64,000 bases of DNA from Rhizopus sp. PT2906 (GCA_025529335.1 JAMYHX010000017.1:1-64000), one strand, 5' to 3'; numbered from the stretch's first letter, positions 23,608 through 36,217 are shown. A program made the numbers and translations. The notes: generated by a model not told the origin, from the sequence alone.

Positions 23608-24626
23608 TAAAAAGACATACTTGTATAAACTATTGTTGTTTATAATAATTTGCTCCAGAAAAAAACCACTTCTGTATTATATAAAGGGTTTTCTTTTCTT
23701 TGAGAAGAATATAAGCCTTCCCTTGCTATCTATTATTACAATACAGGTCTTGTGGTTACTTTGACTCATGACATACAATATCCAATATTTATGCTTATAC
23801 TTGGATTCATATTCCACTCATAACAAACCTTATACCCGAGACATTGGTAGATTACCTCACTACAAGATGTGTAAATCTTTCTCATGTCTTCCCTTCTTCC
23901 TTCCAACTCTAGATCTGTATATTGATTAATGATGTGAATAAATGAAAAGTACAGTATTACCCAGGCATGTCGTATATGTGCATATTTTACAATACAATTT
24001 ATGCATTAGGCGATAGGCCAGTGCACTGTGATACAAAACAAGCCTTGGGTTAAAACATAGGTGGAATTCCGCTTCAATCTGAGAAGAGAGGATAAATCCC
24101 TGGTTATTTCTGGCATAACAAAGAGAATGCGTACCATGTAAGTCCCTTTAGATCATTTTGCAGACAATTTTTACTAAAGAGAACAAAAAGGGAAAATCTG
24201 ATAGGGTCACAGGCTGTCACAGTTGCGGATTTATGATTGGACGTGCCATCTTCTTTTGAGTGTAAAGTTACTGTCAAATTGTGATATTATTTGTTAAAAA
24301 TGATCAGAGTTGAATAGATTACCCGCAAAACAAAATCACAGGTTATGTTTCCCCACAATGCATCTGATTGATCTGGAAATCGTACTTTGTAACAAAGCAT
24401 CAAACTTAAACAGGTGCACATTAGGAATTAGACATGCTTGAAAAGCTGTACTTGAGTAAACAAAAAAAAAAAAAAAAAAAAAAAAACGGGAAGAATTTAT
24501 TACTGCAGTAATAATTAAGTTATTAAGAGAGAATAATAGATTATAAAGATAGACAAATAATATTAAAGGAAAGTGTGGGGTTGCTTTTAGCAGGGAAAGA
24601 ATTTTCCCGCTATTTTTAATTTTTTT
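23608..24626. other. Convergent intergenic region with poly(A) run
   Basis: Lies between the stop codons of the TPR gene and the acetate-transporter-family gene. It contains a run of 25 A at 24462-24486. No gene or RNA was recognised. Confidence 0.4.
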
Positions 24627-25404
24627 TTAGTTGAGACGACCCGTGGGTAAGAGGAAGTGAGATGAATCCTTTGTCAAGAGACCAGAGAGAGCATTATACC
24701 AAGCAATAATGGCAGTAATCACACCAAATGCACCACCAGCAACTTGAGTAGTTAAACTGTTATTGAATTTAGCAGCAGCCAAGAGAATAAAGGTAATAAA
24801 GAGGAAGAAGAACAAACTGATCAAACCAACTGAGGATCGGTGGGAAGCGATAAGCAAAATACCCGTGAATATAGCCCATGAGAGCAAATAGATACCGAGA
24901 GATTGCTCCAAGACAGAAGATGGCACTTTAGCATAAGATTCAATAACATTAAAGCCAGGGATAAAGATGGTTGCAAAAGATAACCAGAACCCACCATAAG
25001 AAGAAAATGCAGTAGCACCAAACGTGTTACCAGTTCGGAATTCCCACATACCCGCCAATATCTGCAGTAGAACATTGAGTATTTATACATAATTATGATT
25101 ATCACGAAAGTTTATGTATCCTTACCTGAACAAGGCCACCATAAAAGAGAGCTAAACCCACAACGACGTTATTGGGGCCATCTGCAGGTAAACCAGCACC
25201 TGCATTGTGCAAAGATAAGACAAAGGTAGTTAAAGCAAAGGAACTAAGACCCAAAGGACCTGGATTAGCTACCGTAGGAGCTGCATAGACAGGAGTAGTA
25301 ATGATCTGAGGTTGTTGTTGTTGTTGTTGTTGTTGAGGTGAAGGGACTTGGTATTTAGCCTCCAAATCGGCTTGATTATTGTTATTAGTTGCAACTTCTG
25401 TCAT
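24627..25404 (-). CDS. GPR1/FUN34/YaaH (acetate transporter family) membrane protein
   Basis: Two exons (25126-25404, 24627-25061) give 237 aa. The cytosolic N-terminus has a poly-Gln tract (about 24-31). The family signature NPGPLGL at about 47-53 starts the first of six predicted membrane segments. Later segments include GGLVQILAGMWEFRTGNTFGAT and FNVIESY. Members such as yeast Ato1/Ady2 and bacterial SatP move acetate or related monocarboxylates (or were linked to ammonium export) across the plasma membrane. The substrate here is not determined. The frame extends upstream to 25455 in Phe/Ser-rich codons; Met 25404 is preferred. Confidence 0.92.
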
Positions 25405-25997
25405 TTTTGATAGCAAAGTACAGAAAAAAGAAAAAGAAAAAAAAATTGCAAACACAGGAAAAAGCTGGAGGATTTATAAGTGGAATTAAATTACCAAGAA
25501 TAGAACTTTTATTGGTCGAATCTTTTATTTGGGAAGATAATTGACTAGAATAGGCAATAAACTTGTTCAAGAATATCACCAAATTAGAACATATTTGGCT
25601 TTACATCTTTTGCCAAAATGGTGTCGCAAAAAAAAATAAGGTGTAACAGTTTTTAAAAGAACAGTCTCTTTTTCTTTGTTCAACAGAACGATTAATTTAA
25701 TAAAATCCCAAAAATTAGATTTCACATTTTTAGAATGCTTTGCCGTACAAGCCTTGGTGCTATTTGAAATGGATTTGGTGCAACAGGTTTGAGTATACTT
25801 CTGTGCAATTGATTTGATTTAATTCATTTAAAGCCAATCCAAAAAGTAATGTGCGTTACAGAGAGTCTTTAGCCAGGAGAAAAAAGAAAAATCATTAATT
25901 TTTTTTTGTATCGTCCTCGACGACATCTTCTAGTCGTCGCTTTCTTGAAGCATTCTTCCCTTTTTCTTTGTTAAAACAAAGTGGCAAGAGTACTGGA
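25405..25997. other. Intergenic, no gene seen
   Basis: Upstream region of the acetate-transporter-family gene and downstream flank of the broken gene at 25998. AT-rich, with several short A or T runs. Nothing else was supported. Confidence 0.35.
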
Positions 25998-26628
25998 CTA
26001 GGCTGGCTGTTCAGTAAATCTCTCAACAACTCTGTCTAGATCAATAGGAAAGTAAAGGACCTTGGTCTTTGAGAAACAGCATATCGATCCTGCAGTATTG
26101 CCCATTACAGCCAAATATATTTCATTACCTAAAGAAACAATACTTAGATACTATTCCAGCGTATACCTTTTTTGATTTGAATAACTTGCCCATGATTATG
26201 AAGCCTACCGTCTTGAGAGATCTTATTAGATCAGGACGTGCCTTCACCATTTTTGCCATCATGTTTTTCAACTGTTTGGGCAGCTTTAGCATACCGCCAT
26301 CGATATACCTGTCCGTGTTGTGTCCATTTTGGCAGTTGCCTACTTCCGCATATCCAACTTCGAAACCATTGAAGCAAAACTGAATATTGTCTTGATTGCG
26401 TTGTTTCACGCTTTCTGTCTATGTTTCTTCCGATAGATGAAACCATAGAGCTCTTCTTACCGAGAATAGTATCAATTTTAGAGCCATAGAGCAGCTTGTA
26501 CACAAAGCCCCAGACGACATTGAGCAAAAAAGCCTCTGAGGAGGTAGGCTCAGGCGGAAGCTTGAAAAGAAGTTTGCAGTACCCATTATAGTATCCTCCA
26601 TCCACAATACATCAATATTTGATGTCAA
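25998..26628 (-). pseudogene. Broken copy of a Mucorales multicopy gene of unknown function
   Basis: Reading leftward, three frames carry consecutive parts of one protein. The first has SSEAFLLNVVWGFVYKLLYGSKI and GRNIDRK (26628 to about 26410). The second has FEVGYAEVGNCQNG, MLKLPKQLKNMM and SLKTVGFIIMGK (about 26409-26130). The third has AVMGNTAGSICC and TKVLYFPIDLDRVVERF (about 26110-25998). The order (EVG box, KxPKxLKDM box, KTVGFxxxG, LYFP) resembles a repeated hypothetical family known to me from Mucorales genomes, often near mobile DNA. At least two frame changes are needed, so it looks inactive. Function of the family is unknown. Confidence 0.5.
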
Positions 26629-28849
26629 GTCAATAGGTAAACTACAAGTCTTTTTGTAAAATCATTGAATATAAAAAGCAATTTTTTTTTCCATGAATCT
26701 CTTTCTTTTCTCTGTTCACAAATGACTACAAAAGGTCTTATTCCGTCTTGCTGTGTTCTTTTGTTTTCAAGGTAAAACCATTTGTTTTATAACATCGCAT
26801 CCGTGCTCCAGCAGAATACCACAATTTTCTGGATCAATTAAAAAAGTCAAATCATTCAAGCATAACGTTGACAACCAATTACATCCAGTGAATTACATTA
26901 ACTGTAGACTATAAATACCATGAATCGGTGTTGGCTTGTGCACGAAATATATTCATTATATTATGTCAAAGGATGTATAATCTTCTTTGATATAAATGTA
27001 GAAATACGACAACTGTTGTGTAAACACAAATTTATAAAGCTTGAGCACATTACACGAGTAAGTGATCTTGATTGCTACCACCTTCCTCGTCTCTTTCTCT
27101 TTCTTTGTTTCTTGGTCTCTCTCAAGAAGATGAAGATCAATCATTTTTTTATGTTACACCACATCTTGAGCATATGTCAGCTACAGAAGCCTCCTCTTCT
27201 TCTATTCCGAGGTACAAAAGAAAAAAAAAGCCAATGGATCAGAACAAATTATAATACAGGCATAGCAATGAGCAGTATTGAGTAATTGCACTGTTGTCAT
27301 TATTAACTGTTTATTTCCCACTTTATTAGTCTAAAATTATGATTTCTGCAATGTCATTCACTTTCCCAAGCACAAGGATGGGTCCATCAGGTTAATCTGT
27401 CTAGTTTATTTGCATGGCAACCAGATTTAATCAAGTATCACAACAGACAAGTTGAGTTGTAAACATAAAGATTTATTCGGCACCTTTACCAGATTGGGCT
27501 TGCTTTCCGGTTACTAATTTCATTTTTATCGGGCACTGTGCGTAAATCACATGAACTTTTTATAATTAGAAAACAAAAAATAGATGAGGTGATCATGATG
27601 ACAATATTCTTGTTTGTTGTTATTTTAAACCTCACAGCTGCATGGCGCCTTGTCTAACAGCACCATCCAAAAATTAGTATTAGCGCTTATGTAACAGAGA
27701 TAAATTGATTGCGTAGCAAAATGTACCGATCAAAAAAAGATATTCGTAGATCAGCTTTGATTTGATTCCCTTTTTAAACTAAAGAATAGAAAATGCGACC
27801 ATGTCAACGTTGACTCAGAAATAAGTGCTATCGGTAATCATGGTATATGTTAGTCGTTGATGTTGAAGCACTTTGCATTTAATCTTTCCTTTGTTGACAT
27901 AGTGGGACATAGTGGGACATAGTGGGACATAGTGGGACATAGCGGATAGCGTGTTTGTAGGTTTGCCAAACAAATTAATAAAAAAGGAAACTGGAATATT
28001 AACCAATCGCAGCACCAAAGCTTGTACTCAGATACTACCATTTGACTGCAAAGAAATAGGAAGTGCTTCGAATAGTACGCGTATTGAGAGCGTACCATCT
28101 TCAATATATGATTTTCCAAGTATCATTTAGAACATCTGATTCAATTTAAATGAATTCCAAGTATTGTAGAGAAAGACTGTCATACCATAGAATAATCTAC
28201 TGCTGGTGCAGGCACTTTTTCCACTCTGGCTGTGGGCGATCACTCAAAGAAAGCGCTTTTGCTTTTATTGATGCAAGATCGAATATCAACTCATCACCAA
28301 GCTCTATCATGACGTTTGGCCCCGTCAATTTACACCACCCTGGTCATCAGAAACAGATATTGGAATTCAAGTCTCACATGCTTTGGTGACCTCTTACACA
28401 AGGTTTGACATCAAGCAATCTACTTGTATTGATCCGACAAACAGCAACTTCAAGCTCCTAACATTAACAAACTCTTTATCGAATTATGAAGCAGATGGAA
28501 GCAACTCAATTAAAACAGAATCTTTACCACTGATCCTCTGTTTAACTTGATCACATTACCACTCTCACCATGTTTAAATACTTTACAAGCTTCTTTACTA
28601 TTTCAATGATTTGGTGGTGTTGTATTCAACAAATTTTTATGTGATATTACTCCGTTATATTTATCTCATTCAATCCACTCTTTACATTACGTACTCTTAC
28701 TTATTTAAAAATAACTTCAAGAGTCTCAGCATCAGTAAATTTGTCTTATCGGAGGAGACTATTCAGTCAAAAACCACTTGCATAAAGTTGGCCCATGAGC
28801 ATAAAGACAACGATCAGAAATGATTTTTATGAAATATGACTTCTTTTAT
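26629..28849. other. Gene-poor stretch with short repeats
   Basis: No intact gene was found in 2.2 kb. It holds a segment at about 27015-27082 that resembles one at about 50231-50300, a decamer tandem repeat near 27900, and an ATG-less open stretch of 93 codons at 28272-28550 on the plus strand (including FTPPWSSETDIGIQVSHALV) that may be the remnant of a gene. Short frames elsewhere have no support. Confidence 0.4.
27896..27945. repeat. Decamer tandem repeat (agtgggacat)n
   Basis: About 4.5 head-to-tail copies of the 10-base unit AGTGGGACAT, followed by a decayed copy (agcggatagc). Because 10 is not a multiple of 3, all three frames are open and spell a repeated decapeptide, which produces misleading open frames on the minus strand. 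Confidence 0.9.
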
Positions 28850-30294
28850 TTACAAACATAGCCCTCCTCCAAATTCAACACATTCTAATCCTTCTTGCCA
28901 GATATCAATATTATATAGGGCCCACTTGCCCTCCTCATTAACTAAGTAAGTTTTGTTATTCAGAATGTCTGCAACATTGGTTTTGGCTGTATGTCTCTCG
29001 GGTGTCTTTTCCCATTCATTAGGATGCTCTTGATGACAGGTAAATGTATCACCACTATACACCAATCTTTTACCAAACGTGCCTACAGCTGTCAGAATAA
29101 ATTCAATATCAACCCAGGCCACACCGCCTGTTTCACGATAGCCTCGGAGCTCTTTCCAAGTATCTCTGTGAGCCATTGTGAAGTCTCCTGCTTGATCTCC
29201 ATAGTACCAATAATCCTCAGCTGTGACGGTGGATGGTCCAGGTAGCTGATAATTTCCCCAGTCCTGTTCTCGAAGTTTACATGCATTATACAATGTCTTG
29301 TCATCTGGGAAAGGTTCTAGTTTGACGATACTGGGTGGTAGATTGTCATGTCTGGAAGACAAAGTGAGCATGAAAAAACGGAGGCGTTATATATCATACT
29401 TACATATCATGTCTGCTCTGGTATTGTACATAAATAGTATCTTTTTCAAACACTTTAGATTGAATAGCGTTGATAAAGTTGTGAGACCAAATATCGTCTA
29501 TTGTGATAGTTAGTATTCTAGCGACTGTTTCTTTTACAAGGTTACCTTGGTTTGTACAAACAATGTATTCTCCACGAGCAAATCGAATTCCTACATTCTT
29601 TCCTTCAAACTCATGGAGCGGGGCATTTCCCAAGTTAGGCAGTATACTGTGAATCTTAGGTGATATGGTAATGATACGATAAGTTAAATGCTTTGATCTG
29701 CGAAATCTCTATGATCAAGAAAAAGAAAATTAATTATCTCACTTTCATCCATTATACTTCAGCACTTACAAAGGCATCCAGTACCCTACGTTTATTTGCT
29801 GGAGGGTTCCATTCGATAATGAGTAATTCGATCTTTTGCTGTGAATGTTCGGCAAGTAAATAAGCGCTGTCTATAAAGTTTTGAAATCGATGATGTTGAT
29901 TACTGCAAATTATGTTAATGGATGAGATCTAATCATATTCTTCTTCTTACCCAGCATAATCATCCATGCGAGTGACAAGGACAATGGATAGGTAAAATGA
30001 AGGGTCCTCTCCTTCATGTAGGCATTGCTTCCATTCTTCCTGGGTTAATGTTTTATTATCTCTTGTTTCTGTATTGGAAATGCATTGTCTCAATGGATTC
30101 TCTTCTACAGGAAGTTCTTGATCTACCAATTGCTCTAGTTCAGTTAATTGATCTTGTCCCTGTTGTGACTCTTGCTGTTGTCTCAACAATAGACTATTTG
30201 CGTCTTGTGTAATATAGAAAAGATAGGATAAGGTCACAAATAGGCACAGCAAACAAATAGTTAGAGTGTTCCTCTTTGACAATCCAAATGGCAT
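28850..30294 (-). CDS. Type II membrane glycosyltransferase-like protein
   Basis: Five exons (29951-30294, 29770-29902, 29546-29708, 29404-29497, 28850-29351) give 411 aa with consistent phases. An N-terminal cytosolic tail is followed by one membrane anchor at about 10-29 (TICLLCLFVTLSYLFYI) and a Gln-rich stem, the layout of Golgi glycosyltransferases. The lumenal part looks like a GT-A fold: SFYLSIVLVTRMDDYAG, IELLIIEWNPPANKRR, an ARGEYIVCTNQDDIWS acidic motif (Asp about 214-215) that could bind the metal and nucleotide sugar, then DFTMAHRDTWKELRGY. The GT family and the sugar are not known. Exact intron placement at the RHD junction (29404/29351) is the weakest. Confidence 0.75.
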
Positions 30295-31011
30295 ATTAGA
30301 AAGGAGTGAATAGGTAATAAATTGATAACAAGAAAAAAAAAAAAGAAACTAGGGAAAGATGGGTCTTAAAACTTCGGGTGTCGTTACACCTAGCAACATG
30401 TGTGACACCTCACCGAGTTTAGGTACATAGGCTAAATTTTATCGATTTTTTACTCCTTTTTCTTTTAGAAGCAACCTAGGAACCTAGGAACCTAGGAGGC
30501 TTTTACAAGTTCATCGCAAAAATGAGCTTGAGGTTATCTATAAGACTTTGAATCTTTATAATTGCCTTTTTCTTTTCTTTACAATAACGATCAACCTATC
30601 ACGTTCTATATCTTTGGAGAGTAATTTGATTGGTTTATGTTGGTACACAAATCCCACAAGTGACATCCTATAATGCTTGGCATCTTTAGAAGACTTTAGA
30701 GCTTTAGGTACTTTTTTCTACATATTATACAAATGACCATCTGTTTATCAAAGGACGGACAAGGTAGCGTTGTGAATGACTTTGGCAGACATCAAACTAT
30801 GGCTTATAATACAAGATATTTAATATACGATACTATTCACAATTGAATGCAGATTTAGTCTACTCTAAATAGATCTAATAACTATGGCAACACGATTGTT
30901 TTCTGTATTAAAAGTTTTTTGGTGATTAGATTCTTTTTTTTAAGTTTGTGTCCCTGAGTTTATTTTTGTACACTGATTTTTTTAATGCTGGCAAATTCAC
31001 AGTCATACAGT
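30295..31011. other. Intergenic with a short CCTAGG repeat
   Basis: No gene seen. Three direct copies of AACCTAGG lie at about 30473-30497. The rest is AT-rich DNA between the start of the glycosyltransferase-like gene and the end of the Sec14-like gene. Confidence 0.4.
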
Positions 31012-32258
31012 CTACACTTTATTCAGCTTACAAAGACGATCATCTGTTTTAGCTCGTTCCATAATTTGTGAATTATAGACGGTTGGGACTTTTTCATTAT
31101 CATTTGTTACAGTAAACATTTCAGTAGATACATTGGCTATCTCAGGTACACATCCTCCCATATGTTCACACTTACAACTGCCTCCAAGGAAGTCAGGCAA
31201 GCTCTCTGCATCTATATGTTCTAATAAAATATCTTTATAATCACTTCCCAGGACATGGATCTTTTCTAATGTCTTTTCTTAAAATGAGTACATTTCTCTT
31301 GAATTCTTTAAAGTAACTTACTCTAGGATTTAACCACGCTTTGATCACTCTGAACATGGTTACAAATACACCAGGAGCATTGACAATGAAGAGTCTATGA
31401 AGAGTCTCTGGGTAATAACGCTGAACGACATCCGCCACTGCCTTTAACAGATAAAAGGCATTCATATGGAATTCTGAAGAATAATAAGATTAGCGAAAAT
31501 GAGAAATTAAAAAAAGACGCATCTTTACGGTGTAGACCCATGTTGGTGCAATCAAAAATGACAGTTTCACTATGAATAGGTTTGCCTGCTCGTTCACAGC
31601 CTTCTGGCATGATGACGCGGTTCAAGAATTCATTAGCAGCAATATGATAGTTGATAATCTCGTCTCGAGTGACTTTACTACCCATTTGCTTTGAATTATG
31701 ATATCCCTAACGCGCAAAAACATTTAGCAAAGATATATACATGAAAAGGCTCCTTACTGTGCGATCAATCAGAATAGGATGGCCTTCTTTATCAAACTTG
31801 TGGAAACAGTCCCCACCAGTGGAATTGATGATACGGATAACACTTTCAGATAGTTCTGGTTTTGCATCAAAGTTGCCATCTTCTATGTTTTTGTACCCTC
31901 TGCAGGCCACTATAATAGGTAATTTATTGTACTTGGTAGCTACAGGCACATGATCTACGTCCAACTTTTTTCTCCATTGTATTGTGTCCAATAGCTGCTT
32001 CTTTGCAGCATCCTAATTATCATCAAATAAGTGAGACATTTATTTCATTACTCTTATTTGCATTGCTTTACCATATTCCAAACATTAGCTTGTAAGAATT
32101 GAACCAATACCTATTGACTACATTGTCAGTTAGCCGAATAAAGATATCCTTCTTTTCCTTACTTCGTCTGGAAATCCTTCAAGTGCCGATGATTCTAGAC
32201 TCTTTTTAAACTCATTTACTTGTTGTTGCTCTTCTTCTGGTGTCTTGGGTATAGCCAT
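31012..32258 (-). CDS. Sec14-like (CRAL-TRIO) phosphatidylinositol transfer protein
   Basis: Six exons (32163-32258, 32072-32110, 31758-32012, 31529-31706, 31322-31473, 31012-31272) give 326 aa. The N-terminal CRAL-TRIO-N helices (ALEGFPDEVLVQFLQANVWN) precede the lipid-binding domain, with GHPILIDRT, SETVIFDCTNMGLH, DVVQRYYPETLHRLFIVNAP, IHVLGSDYKDILLEHID and SLPDFLGGSCKC. These match the Sec14 order. Such proteins exchange phosphatidylinositol with phosphatidylcholine or other lipids and support Golgi and plasma-membrane phosphoinositide synthesis. The final 60 residues after the domain are not conserved in a way I recognise. All exon phases fit without a break. Confidence 0.92.
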
Positions 32259-34249
32259 AGCTAGTATTTATTAAATCTTAAAAAGAAGAAGAAAGAGAGC
32301 GGAAGTCAAAATGTGTTGTTATTCTCCCAATTCCAACTATGTCATAATCAAATTACGTATTTGTGGCGTATGGGTTTGGGTTGATCAGTATGGAAAATAT
32401 AGTAATCCATGTTTTAATACGATGTTGTTGGTCCTTATGGAAAGAAAAAAGTTTAAATTCAGAAACTTCAAACATGTATGTCGTAAGCATAAGTACAGTC
32501 GTTGCACTGCCGCTTGAACACTTTTTTGAAAAAGTGCTCAAGTGTCAGTGGAATGACTGTAACAGTAGTCTTTTGAATATATATATATAGGCGTACATTG
32601 AATATGAGAAACAATGTTGTATGGCTCTTGCTATCTTTTTTTCACAGGATAAAGATCACTAAATTCGACCCTTGACGGCTTGGATAAGATTGTTATTTGG
32701 AAAGAGCGCGTTAGAAGCTTCTACGTAAATATAAAGTGCTATCATATATGTTTTAACATTTGTATAGTATATTATGGTCAAATTCTTTATTAAACACCTG
32801 CTTAGAGCATCTGAAACATAAATTAATAGCCTACGCTTAGAAATCAAAATTACAGAAATAAACTTTATAAATCTAATAGTGGGTCAATAAGAGTCAAGTT
32901 CACGATTACAAAAGGCGATAAATACAATGAGTCATATAAATCTGCGTCATTATATATATTAGCTTTCTTTTTGAAAGCTCTACTGGTGATTTATGAAGAT
33001 AATCCTATGAAAAAAGTTCAAAAGGTACATCGTTGGCTTGTAAGTGTAGAATGACATTAAGCTGGCGCTTGTGTTACTCAAGCAGGCATGTAATGTAACT
33101 AATTGTTGTTTAGTCTCATTCAGATGATATTATCTGCTATCATGACATCAAATATATTTACTAGTATTTACTAGATGTTTAATAGACAGGGTATGATTCA
33201 TTCTAAAGGATAAAAGGAAATAGAATGAAGCAAACTTGAAAAACATGAAACACTAAATTTAAATACAGATCAACTCTAATTGGTTCATTACCAAAAATAA
33301 GGAGAGAGAGAGAAAAGGATAAATAGAGGACAAGAAAAAATAATGAGCCTCATCTCTTTTTTCTCTTATTCTTTTTGATCCTTTATCTTTAGGCAATGTT
33401 GTCTGAAGCAAAGAGTAGCAAAACTTGTATAAATTCTATATTCTCTCTCTTTGTTGCTTACTTCTCTAAAGATAATTGAATCAAAAGGAAGTTCTTTAAG
33501 GTAAGTATCTTATAAATGATTACAAGGATTAAAGAAGAAAAATATGACAGACACTTTATGGTTTCCATGATGACCTTTTGGGGGCTTGCTCTCTTTTGTG
33601 TTATCATATCGCCATTTTACGTGCTGGATGATATAAAAAACACGCGATGAGCAATCATTTATAAATCATTTTATTGCTGCTAACTATAGTCTTGCAAATC
33701 TCTCTTGTTTCTATGGTTATTTAAAATTTGTATATGAATAAAATCTTATCTTTTTTAAAACAAAAACGCGTTTTTTTTTTTGTTACTTCACTTTTCTGTA
33801 GCGTATCATTTTTTACATTTTGAACACTTTTCCTACTGCTCCTTAATGAATACATTCTGAGATAGAGGATGAGTAAATCATCTTACTCCTCTATGATCCA
33901 CCTGCTCATCTGATCATCCTCTTGACCTCAGACGGACTTGAAGCTGGACTTGACATTCTCTTTCTTGATGGCCATATAAACACTATTGAAAATCAGTTAA
34001 TCTATATACACATCATATATTTCTTTGATTTATGATCAACCATTGATGAACTACATCCAAAAGACTTGTATTAAATAAAGAAAATATTCATGCAGAAGCA
34101 TTCACAAAGATGGGACTATTTTTTGTCAAAACCCTCTCTTCACCTGATACCTACCCAATCTTTTTTTTTTTTTTGAACTAGAACGGGACCCTCAGGCGAT
34201 TTTTATTTCTCTTTTTTCTTTTTTCTTTATTTGATCTATCAAACACACA
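32259..34249. other. 2-kb divergent intergenic region
   Basis: Separates the Sec14-like and vezatin-like starts. Short frames at 32311-32590 and elsewhere have no recognisable product. A minus-strand stretch near 33980-33930 spells MAIKKENVKSSFKSV then stop after an intron-like acceptor, possibly the last exon of a lost gene. A T-run of 14 lies at about 34161-34174. No RNA gene was recognised. Confidence 0.35.
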
Positions 34250-36201
34250 ATGTCAGAAATTGTCGTCTATGAAGATTCCCCAATGGCCGAATATCTACAG
34301 TGTAAAAAAAAAGAGAGAGAGATATAGCCTATTCAAAACATAATTAACTCTATGAAAAAATAATAGCTGTTGATAAACCAGAAACGACAGTAAAAGTTGC
34401 TCCACTCAACCTTACAAACAATAAGACAAATGACAGCTCTATTAGCAAAAGACCAAGCATTTCACGCATGTGGAGACATTCCATATTTCACGTAAATATT
34501 TACATACAAGTCAGCAGGACGGGGAGAGAAAAACATATGCACGAAAAAGGGAGCATAATAATAACACTTCACTTAGGATGCATTCTCAATTTCACTTCCC
34601 AAGACCGAAGAAGCAGCCTTTGAAGAAAAATTCAAGTATCTGGTTGTCACGTCACCTCTTCTGAATGAAGTGCTCACATTTCATCATAATAAGCAAAGGC
34701 ACCGGTTCACAGAACACCTCACTTTTCAAACGAACGGGGCGACTAAATTAGGTGTCACCAGCAACCTGGTTGCTACGTTGATGCTACTCTTCGGAGTTGA
34801 GCGATATACCCTTCGTCCGCGTATTCCGCTCATAACACTCACCTGTTCCACATCGGCATCCCTATTCTATATCTACAGGCACAAACGACGCTCATCGGTC
34901 CGACAGCTTTATCAATCAATTTTGTCCAAACTGCAATCTTTCATTGAACAGTGTGATACGTTTGATACAAAAGTGCAACGAGTACTTATCACCATACAAG
35001 AAATCGAGCTCGTATCCAGAGGCTACCGACTGTCTACACCTTTATCTCCAATATCCCGCATCGAACAAAACAGTAAACAAAGAAAATGTATTCATCTGAG
35101 AAGCCGGTTAGCATCTATCCTAAGAAGAGCATTTATCGCCTACGAAGAAGGCATCATTGACTTGGTGAACGTGATCGATAAGGAACATCTACTTAGCCTT
35201 TTCGAAATGTACAATGTTCACTCGGTTGCTTCCCTTTCCGCCGTCGATAGTAGCGAGGATTCGTACAGTCTCGATCAATTGAAAAAATTGACACAGATTA
35301 TGCATCTCAAACGAAGGGAGTGTATGGTTCATTTCCTCGCTTTAGGTACTGACATTGATCAGCACGGTTGGAAAATAGTAAATGACATCTTGAACCATTT
35401 TTTAAAGGAAATCGAGAACTTTACAAAAGAAATGGTGGAGGCCCTGGACGCTGAGTTTTGTAAGTAGCACTTTTTTGTATTTGTTGATATACTGATGCAT
35501 GGGTAAATAGATAAGCCAATCAACACATTTGATGCAAAGACCAGCAAGATCATGGACTCTCGACTGAAATTGTTCATCCATCGATTATCCTCTCTCGAAC
35601 AAGAATTACGGACACTGGAAGCAAAGGTTTATTTATGTAACGAAAGCGTGCGGCAACTGAGTCCCGAATCAGCCGAGGAGACGAAAGAAAAGTTGCTCAG
35701 CGACTATTTATCTGTGCAAAAGGTATTTCAAAATATGCTGTTGGAATGGGAAAATGGAAAAGAAGCACTTCAATCCTATTTGGAACTACCATCAGCTACA
35801 GTTGCAAAAGAGGAGACAAAGGCTGTTGAATCCGCACAGATAGAGGAAGAGGAAATTCAAGATGAGTCTGAAGGCAAGGGCATCATTCTCGATTCAGAAG
35901 ATGTTGCTGACATTCTCAATCTGCCTTCAAAGGCTTCAGTGTATGAAGCTATTGCTGGTGTGGTAGAAAAGAATGGGAAAGAAAGACCAAAAAAATCTCG
36001 AGATGAACGAATTCAAGAAATGAAATTAAAACGAGCTCAAGAGGTACATACAGAACACATGGCGTTGGAGCTTGAGTTGTAATATGTTTCGTCTAGGCAG
36101 AAAAACGCGCTGAAAGAATAGATTCAGAGACAATGGTCCATGAGCTGAAAAGTGTACTTTATAAAAGAAGCACAGAACTAGATTTACAAGAAGATCAATA
36201 A
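34250..36201 (+). CDS. Vezatin / Inp2-type myosin-binding membrane protein
   Basis: Five exons (34250-34301, 34367-34491, 34577-35459, 35511-36043, 36097-36201) give 565 aa. A hydrophobic hairpin at about 120-158 (SNLVATLMLLF ... LITLTCSTSASLFYIY) is followed by the vezatin-family signature IQEIELVSRGYRLSTPLSPISRIE and an LRSRLASILRRAF helix. A coiled-coil C-terminal half ends in an acidic and then basic tail (KKSRDERIQEMKLKRAQE). The family includes animal vezatin and the fungal peroxisome-inheritance receptor Inp2, which bind myosin V. An organelle-inheritance role is therefore inferred. It converges on SURF1 with only 16 bp between stop codons. Confidence 0.75.
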
Positions 36202-36217
36202 TAAAAACTTGTTTTAT

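Noticed and set aside
27815..28119. Two minus-strand frames with SHYVPLCPT repeats
   Set aside because: Produced by the decamer DNA repeat, which is open in all frames; not a protein gene.
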